A stretch of DNA of 64,000 nt from JALYXI01 sp963716685 (GTDB taxonomy: Bacteria > Acidobacteriota > Terriglobia > Bryobacterales > Bryobacteraceae): assembly GCA_963716685.1 (NCBI GenBank), contig CAVQTR010000006.1:1-64000 (forward strand), given 5' to 3'. The first letter of the stretch is position 1. Each line of letters starts with the position of its first letter. This document shows positions 32,751-41,712 of the stretch, one piece after another. Below the pieces are notes generated by a model, which made no database searches, was not told the origin of the DNA, and worked only from the letters and a program-made list of their open reading frames with translations. The translations under genes were made by a program, and so were the position numbers.

Positions 32751-34349
32751 CTACTGCAGATCGGCTTTGGGCAGAGCGCTCGAGAGAAACTCGCCGATAT
32801 CGTGGTGCAGCTTCGCATGGGAGTCGCTGTCGATGTAGAGCATGTGGCCGGACTGGTAGAAGGCCCATGAGACGCGCTTGTGCATGTCCGGATTCAGGCC
32901 CATGTGGTTGAAGGTGTATTCGGCGGCGTAGAACGGCGTGGCGAGATCGTAATAGCCGGCGGCCACCAGCACCTTCATATACGGGTTCTTGGTCATGGCG
33001 TTTTTGAGCTGCGCGGTGGTGTCGCCGAAGCCGTTTTGGACGCCGTAATCCCAGGGCTGCACGCCGCCGCTGGCGTAGTAATACATGTCGGTTTTATAGT
33101 TCAGTTCGGTGCGGATGTAATTGGTGAAGGCGGCGGTGAACGGGGGCGTGATTTCGGTGCTGGACGGGTCGAATTCGCTGGTCTCGCCGGTGTTCAGGGA
33201 AGAGGCGCCTGCCAGGCGTCCGTCATAGCGGCCGATCGTTTCGTTTTTATCGCGCAGCAGCTGGCGGGTGAAATGTGCGACGTCGAAGCGCAGGTTGCTC
33301 TGTTCCAGATAGCGCGCGTCGAGCCCGGTGTAGCGGACCAGTTTTTCGACGATGGTCCGGCGCTCGGCCGGGGGCAGTTCGTCGCCCTTGTTGAGGGCGA
33401 GGGAATATTCACCGGTGGCGAAGCCTTCCACTTCCTTGAGGAACGATTTCAGGTCCTTCTTCTGCAGGTCGGCGGCGACTTTCTTGTGATACCAGGCGTC
33501 GGCGGCGTAGGTGGGGAGTTCGAGCTCGAAGACCAGATCGTCGCTGCGGCTCCAGATGGTTTCCAGGTTGAGAGTGGTGCCGATAAGCACGATGCCGTTA
33601 AAGGCCATGCCGCGGTCGACGAGGTAGCCCGCGAGACCGGCGGCGCGGAAGGTGCCGTAGCTTTCGCCGGCGATGAAGAGCGGTGAGAGTTCGCGATTGG
33701 CGCGGGTGACGTACATGCGCATGAATTCGCCGACGGACTGGATGTCGCCCGTCACGCCGTTCATGCGGCGCGCGATTTCGACGGTGCGAGCGCGGCTGTA
33801 GCCGGTGCCGACGGGATCGATGAACACCAGATCGGTCATGTCGAGCCATGTGTCCTGATTGTCTTTGATCTGGTACGGAGGCGGAGGCATCAAGCCGTTG
33901 GGGCGAAGTTTGGGGCTGCGCGGACCCATGCCGCCCATATGCACCCACATGGATGCGGAGCCGGGACCGCCGTTGAAGCAGAAAGTCACCGGGCGTTTGG
34001 CGGCATCGGCCACGCCATCCAGCGTGTAAGCCATGTAAAAGATGTGTGCTTCGGTTTCGCCGGAGGAGTTCTTGAGCGGCATTTGCGCCACCGTAGCGGT
34101 GTAGTTCAGCGTTTTGCCACCGACCGAGATGGAATGATGGGTGACCACGGGCGTTTCATCCACCTGGCCGCCGACCGCGGGTCCGGGACCGGCAAAACCG
34201 CCGCCGCGATTGCCTCGCGCGGCAGGCGCCGCTGCCGGGGTGGCAGGGGTTGTGGCGGCAGGGGTTTGCTGCGTGGCCTGGCGCGCTGGGGGTTCGGCCG
34301 GAGTGGGTTGCTGGGCTAGAAAAAGGTACAGAAGCGCGGAACTAAACAT
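32751..34349 (-). CDS. Secreted S10 serine carboxypeptidase-like protein
   Basis: A 532-residue peptidase of family S10. A short hydrophobic N-terminus (MFSSALLYLFLAQ) is followed by a Pro/Ala/Gly linker (about 15-60). The catalytic domain has the oxyanion block CFNGGPGSASMWVHMGGMGP, the nucleophile in FIAGESYGTFR, the aspartate in AAGYYDLATPF and the histidine in YQSGHMLYID. These act as carboxypeptidases with acidic optimum. It is divergent from the M14 peptidase gene by 90 bases, so the two exopeptidases may share a promoter region. Confidence 0.88.
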   Translation of the reverse strand: MFSSALLYLFLAQQPTPAEPPARQATQQTPAATTPATPAAAPAARGNRGGGFAGPGPAVGGQVDETPVVTHHSISVGGKTLNYTATVAQMPLKNSSGETEAHIFYMAYTLDGVADAAKRPVTFCFNGGPGSASMWVHMGGMGPRSPKLRPNGLMPPPPYQIKDNQDTWLDMTDLVFIDPVGTGYSRARTVEIARRMNGVTGDIQSVGEFMRMYVTRANRELSPLFIAGESYGTFRAAGLAGYLVDRGMAFNGIVLIGTTLNLETIWSRSDDLVFELELPTYAADAWYHKKVAADLQKKDLKSFLKEVEGFATGEYSLALNKGDELPPAERRTIVEKLVRYTGLDARYLEQSNLRFDVAHFTRQLLRDKNETIGRYDGRLAGASSLNTGETSEFDPSSTEITPPFTAAFTNYIRTELNYKTDMYYYASGGVQPWDYGVQNGFGDTTAQLKNAMTKNPYMKVLVAAGYYDLATPFYAAEYTFNHMGLNPDMHKRVSWAFYQSGHMLYIDSDSHAKLHHDIGEFLSSALPKADLQ

Positions 34350-34439
34350 TGGGTTAATGATAAATGATTCAGCGCGAGGGCTGCCCGCAGGCGCGCCGGT
34401 TGCGGAAAACCGTGGAATCCTTTACCCTACCGGGAACCC

Positions 34440-37040
34440 ATGCCTTCCACCAGGCCGCTGATAGCGGCGCTGCTTCTGTCTGCTGCTCTTTCGCTTCCGG
34501 CCGCCGCGCAGATTACGCCGCCGGAGAAGTTCTTTGGCTTCCAGCTGGGCGCGGACCGCAAGATGGCTCGCTGGGACAAGATCGTCGAATACTTCCAGCT
34601 GATGGAGAAGGAAAGCGGCGGACGCCTGAAGGTGATCAACATGGGGCCCACCTCCATGGGCAATCCATTCCTGATGGCGATTGTCACGTCGTCGGCGAAC
34701 ATGGCGAAGCTGGACCGGATCAAGCAGATCAACTCGCGGCTGTGCGATTCGCGCGGCATTGCGGAAGCAGAGATCAAACGCCTGGTGGCGGAAGGCAAGC
34801 CGATCGTGGTGCAGTCCATGAGCATGCACGCCACGGAAATCGGCGGGAGCCAGATGGCGCCGGAGCTGGTCTACGACGAGCTTTCGCGCAAGGACGAGGA
34901 GGCGCAGCGCATTCTGGACAACGTGATCTCGATTGTGGTTCCGTCGTTTAATCCCGATGGCGAGATCATGGTGACGGACTGGTACCGCAAGTATGTCGAC
35001 ACGCCTTTCGAGGGGAGCAACCCACCGTGGCTGTATCAGAAGTACGCGGGGCACGATAACAATCGCGACGCGTTTCAGACCAACCTGCCGGATTCGCAGT
35101 ACATGGCGAAGATTCTGTTCACCGACTGGAAGCCGGAGGCGTATGTCGACCACCACGGCATGGGGCCGTATGGGGCGCGCATTTTTCTGCCGCCCTATGC
35201 GGAACCGGTCCGGCCTAAGGCGGATCCGCTGATCTGGCGCGAGCTGAGCTGGTATGGCGCGCACATGGCTTATAAAGAGGAGGAAGAGAACAAGTCCGGG
35301 GTGTTCAACATGGGCGAGTATTCCGGCTGGGGCCACTTCGGCTTCCACTGGATTACGCCGTTCCATAACATCGTGGGCATGTTGACGGAATCAGCGGCGG
35401 CGCAGCTGGCCACGCCGCTGTATCTGCATCCCGAGCAGCTGGAGGGCGGGGTGCGTAACCTGCCCAAATACGAAGAAGAGACGGTGTTTCCGAACCCGTG
35501 GCCGGGCGGATGGTGGCATCTGCGGGACATTGTGGAGCGGCAGAAGATTTCTGCGTGGGCCACGCTGGATCTGACGGCGCGCAACAAAGATACCGTGCTC
35601 TGGAACGCTTACCTGAAGGGCAAGCGGCAGACCGAGCGCGGGGCGGAAGGAAAGCCTGGCGCGTATGTGATCCCGGTGGTGCAGCACGACCCGCTGACGA
35701 CGCAGCTGCTGATCAACAAGCTGCTGGTGCAGGGCATCGAGATCAAAGAGGCGACCAAGCCGTTTAGTTTGCAAAGCGGCATGGCTTACGGGCCTGGCAC
35801 TTTCGTGGTCTCGATGGCGCAGCCCAAGATGGGCCTGATCCGGTATCTGCTGGGCCGGACGTTTTTTCCCGATAACGACTGGACGCGCGATAAGGATGGT
35901 TCGCCGATCCGTCCTTATGACATGGCGACGGACACCATGTATGAGTACATGGGCGTGCGCGTGGATCCCGTCGACGAGAAGTTCCAGGCCGATCTCCGGA
36001 TTCTGACCGGACCGCTGCACGCGGTGGGAACCGTTTCGAAGGGCGGGGCCGGCTACTCGATCAGCGGAGCGACGAACGAGAGTTTCCATGCGGTGAACCA
36101 GCTGCTGGCAAAGGGCATTGCGGTGCGGCGCGTCGATAAGGGCTCGCAGAGCCTGGCGCCGGGAGATTTTTTGGTGCCTGCGGCTCCGGAGGCGATGCTG
36201 ACTGCTATCGCGAAGGAAACGGGAGTGAGTTTCCACCCGCTGAGTGCGGCGCCGGCGGGGGGTGTTCACGAAGTGCGAAAGCTGCGCATCGGGATGTATC
36301 AGCGGTACGGCGGCGGCAATATAGATGAAGGCTGGACGCGCTTCACGCTGGAGCAGTTTGCGTTTCCCTCGGTGCCGCTGCTGGATGCCGAGATCAAGAA
36401 AGGCGATCTGAACAGTAAGTTCGACGTGATCGTGTTTCCGGAGGATTCCACGGCGACCATCACCGGTGATGCCGCGAGTGGCCGCGGTGGCGCCGGCGGG
36501 CGCGGAGGTCGCGCCTTTGCCGGGGTGCCGACGCCTCCGGAATATCGCACTGGCATTGGCGCGGAGGGCGTGACGGCGCTGCGCACGTTTATCGAAAAGG
36601 GCGGCACTCTGGTTACGCTGGGCGCTGCGAGCAACTTCGCTATCGACAAGTTCGGCCTGAGTGTCCGGAATCCGGTGGCGGACCTCTCAACGAAGGAGTT
36701 CTGGTGCCCGGGCTCCACGCTGCACGTGAAAGTGGATAACACTAACCCCATCGGGTACGGCATGCCGCAGGACGCGTACGCCGTGTATCTGATGGGAAAC
36801 CCGGCTTTTGTGCTGAAGCCAACGGCACATAACGAGCGGTATGAAATCGTGGTTCGCTATGCCGATCGCGATCTGCTGCAGAGCGGCTGGCTGGTAGGCG
36901 AAGAGAATCTTGCGCGAACGGGAGCGGTGGTGGCCGCTCACGTGGGCTCAGGCAAAATCGTGCTGATCGGTTTCCGCACGCAGCACCGCGCGCAGACTTA
37001 CGGAACATTCAAGCTGCTGTTCAATAATCTGATCGACTGA
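34440..37040 (+). CDS. Secreted M14 zinc carboxypeptidase
   Basis: An 866-residue exported protein: signal peptide (STRPLIAALLLSAALSLPAA), M14 carboxypeptidase domain (about 40-370) and a long C-terminal half of mostly beta structure with a Gly/Arg-rich loop (near residue 690). Zinc ligands His130 and Glu133 are in MSMHATEIGGSQ, the third in VDHHGMG, and the GHDNNRD block supplies the substrate Arg. The catalytic Glu is expected in the MLTESAAAQ region. The large size relative to the ~300-residue M14 core is usual for this bacterial subgroup. It would trim C-terminal residues from peptides in the periplasm. Confidence 0.88.
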   Translation: MPSTRPLIAALLLSAALSLPAAAQITPPEKFFGFQLGADRKMARWDKIVEYFQLMEKESGGRLKVINMGPTSMGNPFLMAIVTSSANMAKLDRIKQINSRLCDSRGIAEAEIKRLVAEGKPIVVQSMSMHATEIGGSQMAPELVYDELSRKDEEAQRILDNVISIVVPSFNPDGEIMVTDWYRKYVDTPFEGSNPPWLYQKYAGHDNNRDAFQTNLPDSQYMAKILFTDWKPEAYVDHHGMGPYGARIFLPPYAEPVRPKADPLIWRELSWYGAHMAYKEEEENKSGVFNMGEYSGWGHFGFHWITPFHNIVGMLTESAAAQLATPLYLHPEQLEGGVRNLPKYEEETVFPNPWPGGWWHLRDIVERQKISAWATLDLTARNKDTVLWNAYLKGKRQTERGAEGKPGAYVIPVVQHDPLTTQLLINKLLVQGIEIKEATKPFSLQSGMAYGPGTFVVSMAQPKMGLIRYLLGRTFFPDNDWTRDKDGSPIRPYDMATDTMYEYMGVRVDPVDEKFQADLRILTGPLHAVGTVSKGGAGYSISGATNESFHAVNQLLAKGIAVRRVDKGSQSLAPGDFLVPAAPEAMLTAIAKETGVSFHPLSAAPAGGVHEVRKLRIGMYQRYGGGNIDEGWTRFTLEQFAFPSVPLLDAEIKKGDLNSKFDVIVFPEDSTATITGDAASGRGGAGGRGGRAFAGVPTPPEYRTGIGAEGVTALRTFIEKGGTLVTLGAASNFAIDKFGLSVRNPVADLSTKEFWCPGSTLHVKVDNTNPIGYGMPQDAYAVYLMGNPAFVLKPTAHNERYEIVVRYADRDLLQSGWLVGEENLARTGAVVAAHVGSGKIVLIGFRTQHRAQTYGTFKLLFNNLID

Positions 37041-37092
37041 CGCACTCACAATATCTCGCCGGCGCATTCGTCTATACGGATGGAGAGATGAG

Positions 37093-37659
37093 TTGCCGGC
37101 GATGACCCAGGAGCGCGCGGACCAAAATCAGCGTCTCGCGGGGGTCTTCGAGGAGGAGCGGCGGCGGCTGCTCGCCTTCATTCGCAGACGGATTCCGGAC
37201 GAGATCGATGCCGAGGATCTGCTGCAGGATGTTTTCTACGAGCTGGTGGAAGCTTACAGGTTGATGAAGCCGGTGGCACATGCCGGCGCGTGGATGATGC
37301 AGGTGGCGCGGAATCGCATTACGGATTTGTTCCGCCGCGGGAAGCGCGAAGTGGCGGATGACGAAGGGCTGCGGGTCCTGCAGGATCTTTTACCCTCTCC
37401 CGATGCGGGACCCGACGCGCTCTACGCACGCGGCATTCTGATGGACGAACTGGAAACGGCGCTGGAGGAACTGCCGCCGGCGCAGCGCGAAGTCTTTCTG
37501 GCGCATGAAATCGAGGGGCGGAGCTTTGCCGAGATCTCGGGGGAGACCGGCGCGAGTGTGAATACGCTGCTTTCGCGCAAGCATTATGCGGTAAAGCGTT
37601 TGCGCAAACGTCTGCAGCGGATCTACGACGAATTGAGTAACGAAAGGAGAAACACATGA
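37093..37659 (+). CDS. ECF-type RNA polymerase sigma factor
   Basis: A 188-residue sigma-70 protein with only regions 2 and 4. Region 2 (about 20-90) has EDLLQDVFYELVEAY and WMMQVARNRITDLFRRGKRE; region 4 (about 125-180) has LEELPPAQREVFLAHEIEGR and SFAEISGETGASVNTLLSRK. The start is probably TTG at 37093, with GGAGAG five bases before it; ATG at 37102 is an alternative but is too far from that site. It overlaps the following membrane-protein gene by four bases (ATGA), so its partner is made with it. No target promoter could be identified. Confidence 0.9.
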   Translation: MPAMTQERADQNQRLAGVFEEERRRLLAFIRRRIPDEIDAEDLLQDVFYELVEAYRLMKPVAHAGAWMMQVARNRITDLFRRGKREVADDEGLRVLQDLLPSPDAGPDALYARGILMDELETALEELPPAQREVFLAHEIEGRSFAEISGETGASVNTLLSRKHYAVKRLRKRLQRIYDELSNERRNT

Positions 37660-37955
37660 GACGAATGAGATTTGTGGGATTGCGTTTTGCAGCGTTCGGA
37701 ATTGTTCTGGCGAGCGTCATGGGACTGCTGGTGACGGGGCTGTGGAACGCGTTGATTCCCGCGATTCTGGGCCTTCCGGCGATTACGTTCTGGCAAGCGC
37801 TGGGGCTGTTGCTGCTCAGCCGTCTGCTGTTCGGCAGCATGGGTGGCTGGGGCCGCCGAATGCGCAAGGCGCGCTTTGTGCGGGGATGGCACAATTTGAC
37901 TCCGGATGAGCGCGAACGGTTCCGGAGCGCCATGAGGCCGCAGCACCCCGCTTGA
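37656..37955 (+). CDS. Small two-helix membrane protein coupled to sigma factor
   Basis: A 99-residue protein with two transmembrane helices (about 8-30 and 38-60) and a basic cytoplasmic tail containing a helix WHNLTPDERERFRSAMR. It lacks the zinc-binding or RskA-type anti-sigma domain, but its translation is coupled to the sigma factor gene and its tail is long enough to bind region 2 or 4, so an unconventional anti-sigma or sensor role is plausible. This is inference from gene order alone. Confidence 0.7.
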   Translation: MRRMRFVGLRFAAFGIVLASVMGLLVTGLWNALIPAILGLPAITFWQALGLLLLSRLLFGSMGGWGRRMRKARFVRGWHNLTPDERERFRSAMRPQHPA

Positions 37956-37986
37956 CCTGACGGCTTACTTTTGATGTGATCTGCGC

Positions 37987-39183
37987 ATGCCAACTAATCG
38001 TGGACTGGCTTACATGGGGCCAGGCAAAGTGGAAGTACAGACAATCGACTTTCCGAAACTTGCGCTGGGAGACCGCAAGTGCGAGCACGGCGTGATCCTG
38101 AAAATCGTCTCCACGAATATTTGCGGGAGCGATCAGCACATGGTGCGCGGACGCACCACCGCGCCACACGGCCTTGTGCTGGGCCATGAGATTACCGGCG
38201 AGGTAATCGAGGCGGGCCGCGATGTGGAATTCATCAGGAAGGGCGATCTGGTTTCAGTGCCGTTCAACATTGCCTGCGGACGCTGCCGCAACTGCAAGGA
38301 AGGCCGCACCGGAATTTGTTTGAACGTGAACCCGTCGCGGCCCGGCGCGGCTTATGGCTACGTCGACATGGGCGGCTGGGTGGGCGGGCAGGCGGAATAC
38401 GTGATGGTGCCGTATGCCGATTTCAACCTGCTGAAGTTCCCCGATAAAGCGCAGGCGATGGCGAAGATCAAGGATCTGACGCTGCTCTCCGATATTCTGC
38501 CCACCGGGTACCACGGGGCGGTCACGGCGGGCGTGGGCCCGGGCTCAGTGGTTTACGTCGCGGGCGCGGGACCTGTGGGTCTGGCATGCGCCGCTGCGTG
38601 CCATCTGCTGGGGGCGGCTGTCGTGATCGTGGGCGATATGATTCCGGAGCGTCTGGCGCAGGCGCGTTCGTTCGGATGCGAAACCATCGATCTGAAGGCA
38701 AATGCCAACGTGGGCGAACAGATCGCGCAGATCGTCGGGGTGCCGGAAGTGGATTCGTCCGTGGACTGCGTGGGCTTTGAAGCGCGCGGACACGGCAAGG
38801 ACAGCGCGCATGAGCAGCCGGCCACGGTGCTGAATTCGCTGATGACCGTCACGCGCGCGGGTGGCGCTCTGGGCATTCCAGGACTCTATGTCACCGACGA
38901 CCCGGGCGCTGAGGACGCGAACGCGAAGACCGGAACGCTGGGCATCCGCATTGGCCTCGGTTGGGCGAAATCGCATACTTTCGCCACGGGACAGTGCCCG
39001 GTGATGAAGTACAACCGGCAGCTGATGATGGCGATTCTTCACGACAAGATAAAGATCGCGAAGGCGGTGAACGTGGAGACGATTACGCTGGATGACGCGC
39101 CGCGCGGCTATCAGGATTTCGATAAGGGCGCGGCGAAGAAGTTCGTCATCGATCCCCATGGCATGATCGGCAAGGCGGCGTAA
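37987..39183 (+). CDS. fdhA: Glutathione-independent formaldehyde dehydrogenase
   Basis: A 398-residue zinc-dependent medium-chain dehydrogenase of the Pseudomonas putida FdhA type, which oxidises formaldehyde to formate with NAD without added thiol. Catalytic zinc ligands are in STNICGSDQHMV and GHEITGEV; structural zinc cysteines in CGRCRNCKEGRTGIC; the Rossmann loop is VYVAGAGPVGLACA. The long insertions after residue 100 and near 280 that keep NAD bound in FdhA are present. It probably protects against formaldehyde released during methoxyl-group or lignin breakdown, which is inference. Confidence 0.9.
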   Translation: MPTNRGLAYMGPGKVEVQTIDFPKLALGDRKCEHGVILKIVSTNICGSDQHMVRGRTTAPHGLVLGHEITGEVIEAGRDVEFIRKGDLVSVPFNIACGRCRNCKEGRTGICLNVNPSRPGAAYGYVDMGGWVGGQAEYVMVPYADFNLLKFPDKAQAMAKIKDLTLLSDILPTGYHGAVTAGVGPGSVVYVAGAGPVGLACAAACHLLGAAVVIVGDMIPERLAQARSFGCETIDLKANANVGEQIAQIVGVPEVDSSVDCVGFEARGHGKDSAHEQPATVLNSLMTVTRAGGALGIPGLYVTDDPGAEDANAKTGTLGIRIGLGWAKSHTFATGQCPVMKYNRQLMMAILHDKIKIAKAVNVETITLDDAPRGYQDFDKGAAKKFVIDPHGMIGKAA

Positions 39184-39264
39184 ACCAGCTTCTGCCTGCC
39201 GGTTCGCCGTTGGGCCGGAAACTTGCTTATTGAATTGCGGGTTTTCTAACCCCGGAGTGTTTCC

Positions 39265-39897
39265 ATGAAATTACTGGCGGGTTTCGCAATTCTATGTCTG
39301 GGTCTTTCCGCGCAGGACCGGCGCGGCGGTGAGCAGCGTGGCGGAGAGCAGCACGGCGGCGGGCATGAGGAAGTGGGCGGCGGACACATTCCCGCTCACG
39401 GGCCGGCTCCGGCCGCCGCAAGGCCACAGGAGAATAACCGGCCGCAGGAGAACCGGCCCCAGGAGAACAATCGGCAGCAGCAGCAGCGCGCGCCCGAACA
39501 GGCGCGCGGCCAGCAGCCCGCGGCGCAGAACCGCTTTACTCCCGACCGGCAGGGGCACCCCGAGGCTCCTCACGTTCATGCCGCGAACGACCAGTGGGTA
39601 GGGCATGACAGCGGACGCAACGACGCGCACTACCGGGTGGCAACGCCGTGGCAGCACGGGCACTTCACGGGCGGCTTCGGTCCGCAACACGTCTTCCGTC
39701 TGGCGGGTGGAAACCGGCAAAGATTCTGGTTCAATAATTTCTACTGGGACGTGGCGCCCTACGATTACAACATCGTGGCCGGCTGGAACTGGAACGGCGA
39801 CCAGATTGTGATCTATGAAGACCCGGACCATCCCGGCTTCTATCTGGCTTACAATCCGCGGCTCGGCACTTACGCTCACGTCGAGTATCTGGGTTAG
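39265..39897 (+). CDS. Secreted His/Gln/Arg/Pro-rich protein
   Basis: A 210-residue exported protein. A signal peptide (MKLLAGFAILCLGLSAQ) is followed by a low-complexity part (about 18-95) with GGEQ/GGEQH repeats and repeated PQEN units. The C-terminal half (about 100-210) is folded-looking and aromatic: HYRVATPWQHGHFTGGFGPQ and FWFNNFYWDVAPYDYNIVAG, ending YEDPDHPGFYLAYNPRLGTY. I recognise no named family; similar His-rich aromatic secreted proteins occur in Acidobacteria. The histidines could bind metal. Confidence 0.7.
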   Translation: MKLLAGFAILCLGLSAQDRRGGEQRGGEQHGGGHEEVGGGHIPAHGPAPAAARPQENNRPQENRPQENNRQQQQRAPEQARGQQPAAQNRFTPDRQGHPEAPHVHAANDQWVGHDSGRNDAHYRVATPWQHGHFTGGFGPQHVFRLAGGNRQRFWFNNFYWDVAPYDYNIVAGWNWNGDQIVIYEDPDHPGFYLAYNPRLGTYAHVEYLG

Positions 39898-39923
39898 GCA
39901 ACCTGCGATATAAAGGAGCGAGC

Positions 39924-40820
39924 ATGGACGCTCCTTTTTCGCGCAGAAGCTTTCTGGGCGGTGCCGCGGGTACGGCAGCCCTCGGACCTCTTTCACTGCA
40001 GGCGAAGGTGGCGCGCGAGCCGGGCGTGAAGCTCAGGCTCGCGCTGAATGCGTATTCCTTCGACAAGCCACTGATGGCGCACTCGATGACGCTGGACGAT
40101 GTGGTGCGCTTTTGCGCCTTGCATCGCGTGGATGCTTTGGACGCCACTGGCTACTACTTTCCCGGCTATCCCCAGACGCCGCCGGATGAGTATGTCTATC
40201 AACTAAAGCGGACCGCATTTCTGAATGGCGTTCAATTGAGCGGCACCGGCGTGCGCAACAATTTCGCGGTTGCGGACGAAGCGGCGCGGCGCAAAGACAT
40301 TCAGATGGTGAAGGACTGGATCGGCGTGGCGAGTAGACTGGGCGCGCCGGTGATCCGCGTCTTCTCCGGCCCTGCGAAGCCGGAAGGAAAGACTTTCAGC
40401 GAGGTGCTGGCGTGGATGATTCCGGCCTTCGAGGAATGCGCCGAGTACGGCAGGCAGCATGGCGTAATCCTCGGTCTGCAACAGCATAATGATTTCCTGA
40501 AGACCGCCGCCGAAACCATTCAGGTGATCGAAGCGGTCAACTCGCCGTGGTTCGGGGACGTCCTGGATGTCGGCAGCCTGCGGCAGGGCGACCCCTACTC
40601 CGAGATAGAAAAGCTGGTGCCCTATGCCGTTTCCTGGCAGATCAAAGACAAGGTGTATTACGGCAAGGAAGAAATGCCAACCGATTTGCACCGCATTCGC
40701 GCCATCATCGAAAAGGTAGGGTACCGCGGAGTGCTGCCGTTCGAAGCGCTGGGCGCCGGTGACCCGCGCCCGAAGATTTCCGCATTCCTCGAACAGATCC
40801 GCACCGCGTTCTCGCTGTAG
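39924..40820 (+). CDS. Tat-exported sugar-phosphate isomerase/epimerase-like protein
   Basis: A 298-residue TIM-barrel protein of the xylose-isomerase-like superfamily. The N-terminus carries a twin-arginine export signal (FSRRSFLGGAAGTAALGPLS). Barrel landmarks are VIRVFSGPAKPEG, GVILGLQQHNDFLKTAAETI, WFGDVLDVGSLRQGDPYSEI and GVLPFEALGAGD, with the acidic metal ligands partly replaced by Gln at the Glu position of strand five. AAGGAG precedes the ATG. Tat export suggests it folds with a metal before crossing. The substrate is unknown. A second exported relative lies at 45642. Confidence 0.8.
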   Translation: MDAPFSRRSFLGGAAGTAALGPLSLQAKVAREPGVKLRLALNAYSFDKPLMAHSMTLDDVVRFCALHRVDALDATGYYFPGYPQTPPDEYVYQLKRTAFLNGVQLSGTGVRNNFAVADEAARRKDIQMVKDWIGVASRLGAPVIRVFSGPAKPEGKTFSEVLAWMIPAFEECAEYGRQHGVILGLQQHNDFLKTAAETIQVIEAVNSPWFGDVLDVGSLRQGDPYSEIEKLVPYAVSWQIKDKVYYGKEEMPTDLHRIRAIIEKVGYRGVLPFEALGAGDPRPKISAFLEQIRTAFSL

Positions 40821-40832
40821 ATCATCGCTGCC

Positions 40833-41705
40833 GTGGAAATCCACCTGGTTGATGGGACATACGAACTGTTCCGTCATTACCACGCCATGCCGAAGGCCCG
40901 CGATCAGGATGGCCGCGAGGTGGGCGCGGTTCGCGGCGTACTCCGTTCCCTGCTGGGCATGCTCAGCGCCGGGGCCACGCACGTCGCCGTGGCCACCGAC
41001 CACGTAATCGAATCCTTTCGGAACCAGCTGTGGCCGGGTTACAAGACCGGCGCGGGCGTACCCCAGGATTTGCTGGCGCAGTTCCCTCTCCTGGAGGAAG
41101 TGCTGGCTGCGGCAGGGATGGTGGTGTGGCCCATGGTGGAGTTTGAAGCCGACGATGCGCTGGCCGCCGGGGCCGAACTCGCCGCTCAGGATGCGCGCGT
41201 GGAACGCGTGGTGATCTGCACTCCGGATAAAGACCTGGCGCAGTGCGTGCGGGGCGCGCGTGTGGTTCAACTGAATCGGCGCACCCGCTTGACCCGTGAT
41301 GAAGCCGGCGTGAAGCAGAAGTTTGGCGTGCTGCCGCAATCCATTCCGGATTACCTGGCGCTCACGGGCGATGCGGCGGACGGCTACCCGGGCCTGCCCG
41401 GCTGGGGCGCAAAATCGGCAGCGGCCATTCTGGCGAAGTTCGGACATCTGGATGCGATTCCGGCGGACTGGAACGAGTGGCATGCCGATGTGACGGCGGC
41501 CGGTACGCTGGCGCGCACGCTGGAGCGCGACCGCGATCTCGTGATGCTCTTCCGCATTTTGGCGACGCTGCGTACCGACATTCCGCTCTTCCAGAATGTG
41601 GATCAGCTGTGCTGGAGCGGGCCTTCCGCTTCATTCGCAGCACTGGGAGCAAAGCTGGACGCCGCGGTTACGGAAAGCAAACCGCGCTCGCGGTATGTTC
41701 GATAA
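40833..41705 (+). CDS. Stand-alone 5'-3' exonuclease / flap endonuclease
   Basis: A 290-residue PIN-fold nuclease like the 5' nuclease domain of DNA polymerase I. Metal-binding acids are in LVDGTYELFRH, FEADDALAAG, ICTPDKDLAQ and LTGDAADGYPGLPGWG, the last being the helix-three-turn region that grips DNA. The GTG start at 40833 gives a normal N-terminus. It lies 12 bases after the Tat-exported isomerase gene, but a functional link is unlikely. It may process RNA primers or flaps, backing up or complementing PolA. Confidence 0.85.
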   Translation: MEIHLVDGTYELFRHYHAMPKARDQDGREVGAVRGVLRSLLGMLSAGATHVAVATDHVIESFRNQLWPGYKTGAGVPQDLLAQFPLLEEVLAAAGMVVWPMVEFEADDALAAGAELAAQDARVERVVICTPDKDLAQCVRGARVVQLNRRTRLTRDEAGVKQKFGVLPQSIPDYLALTGDAADGYPGLPGWGAKSAAAILAKFGHLDAIPADWNEWHADVTAAGTLARTLERDRDLVMLFRILATLRTDIPLFQNVDQLCWSGPSASFAALGAKLDAAVTESKPRSRYVR

Positions 41706-41712
41706 CAGGCAT

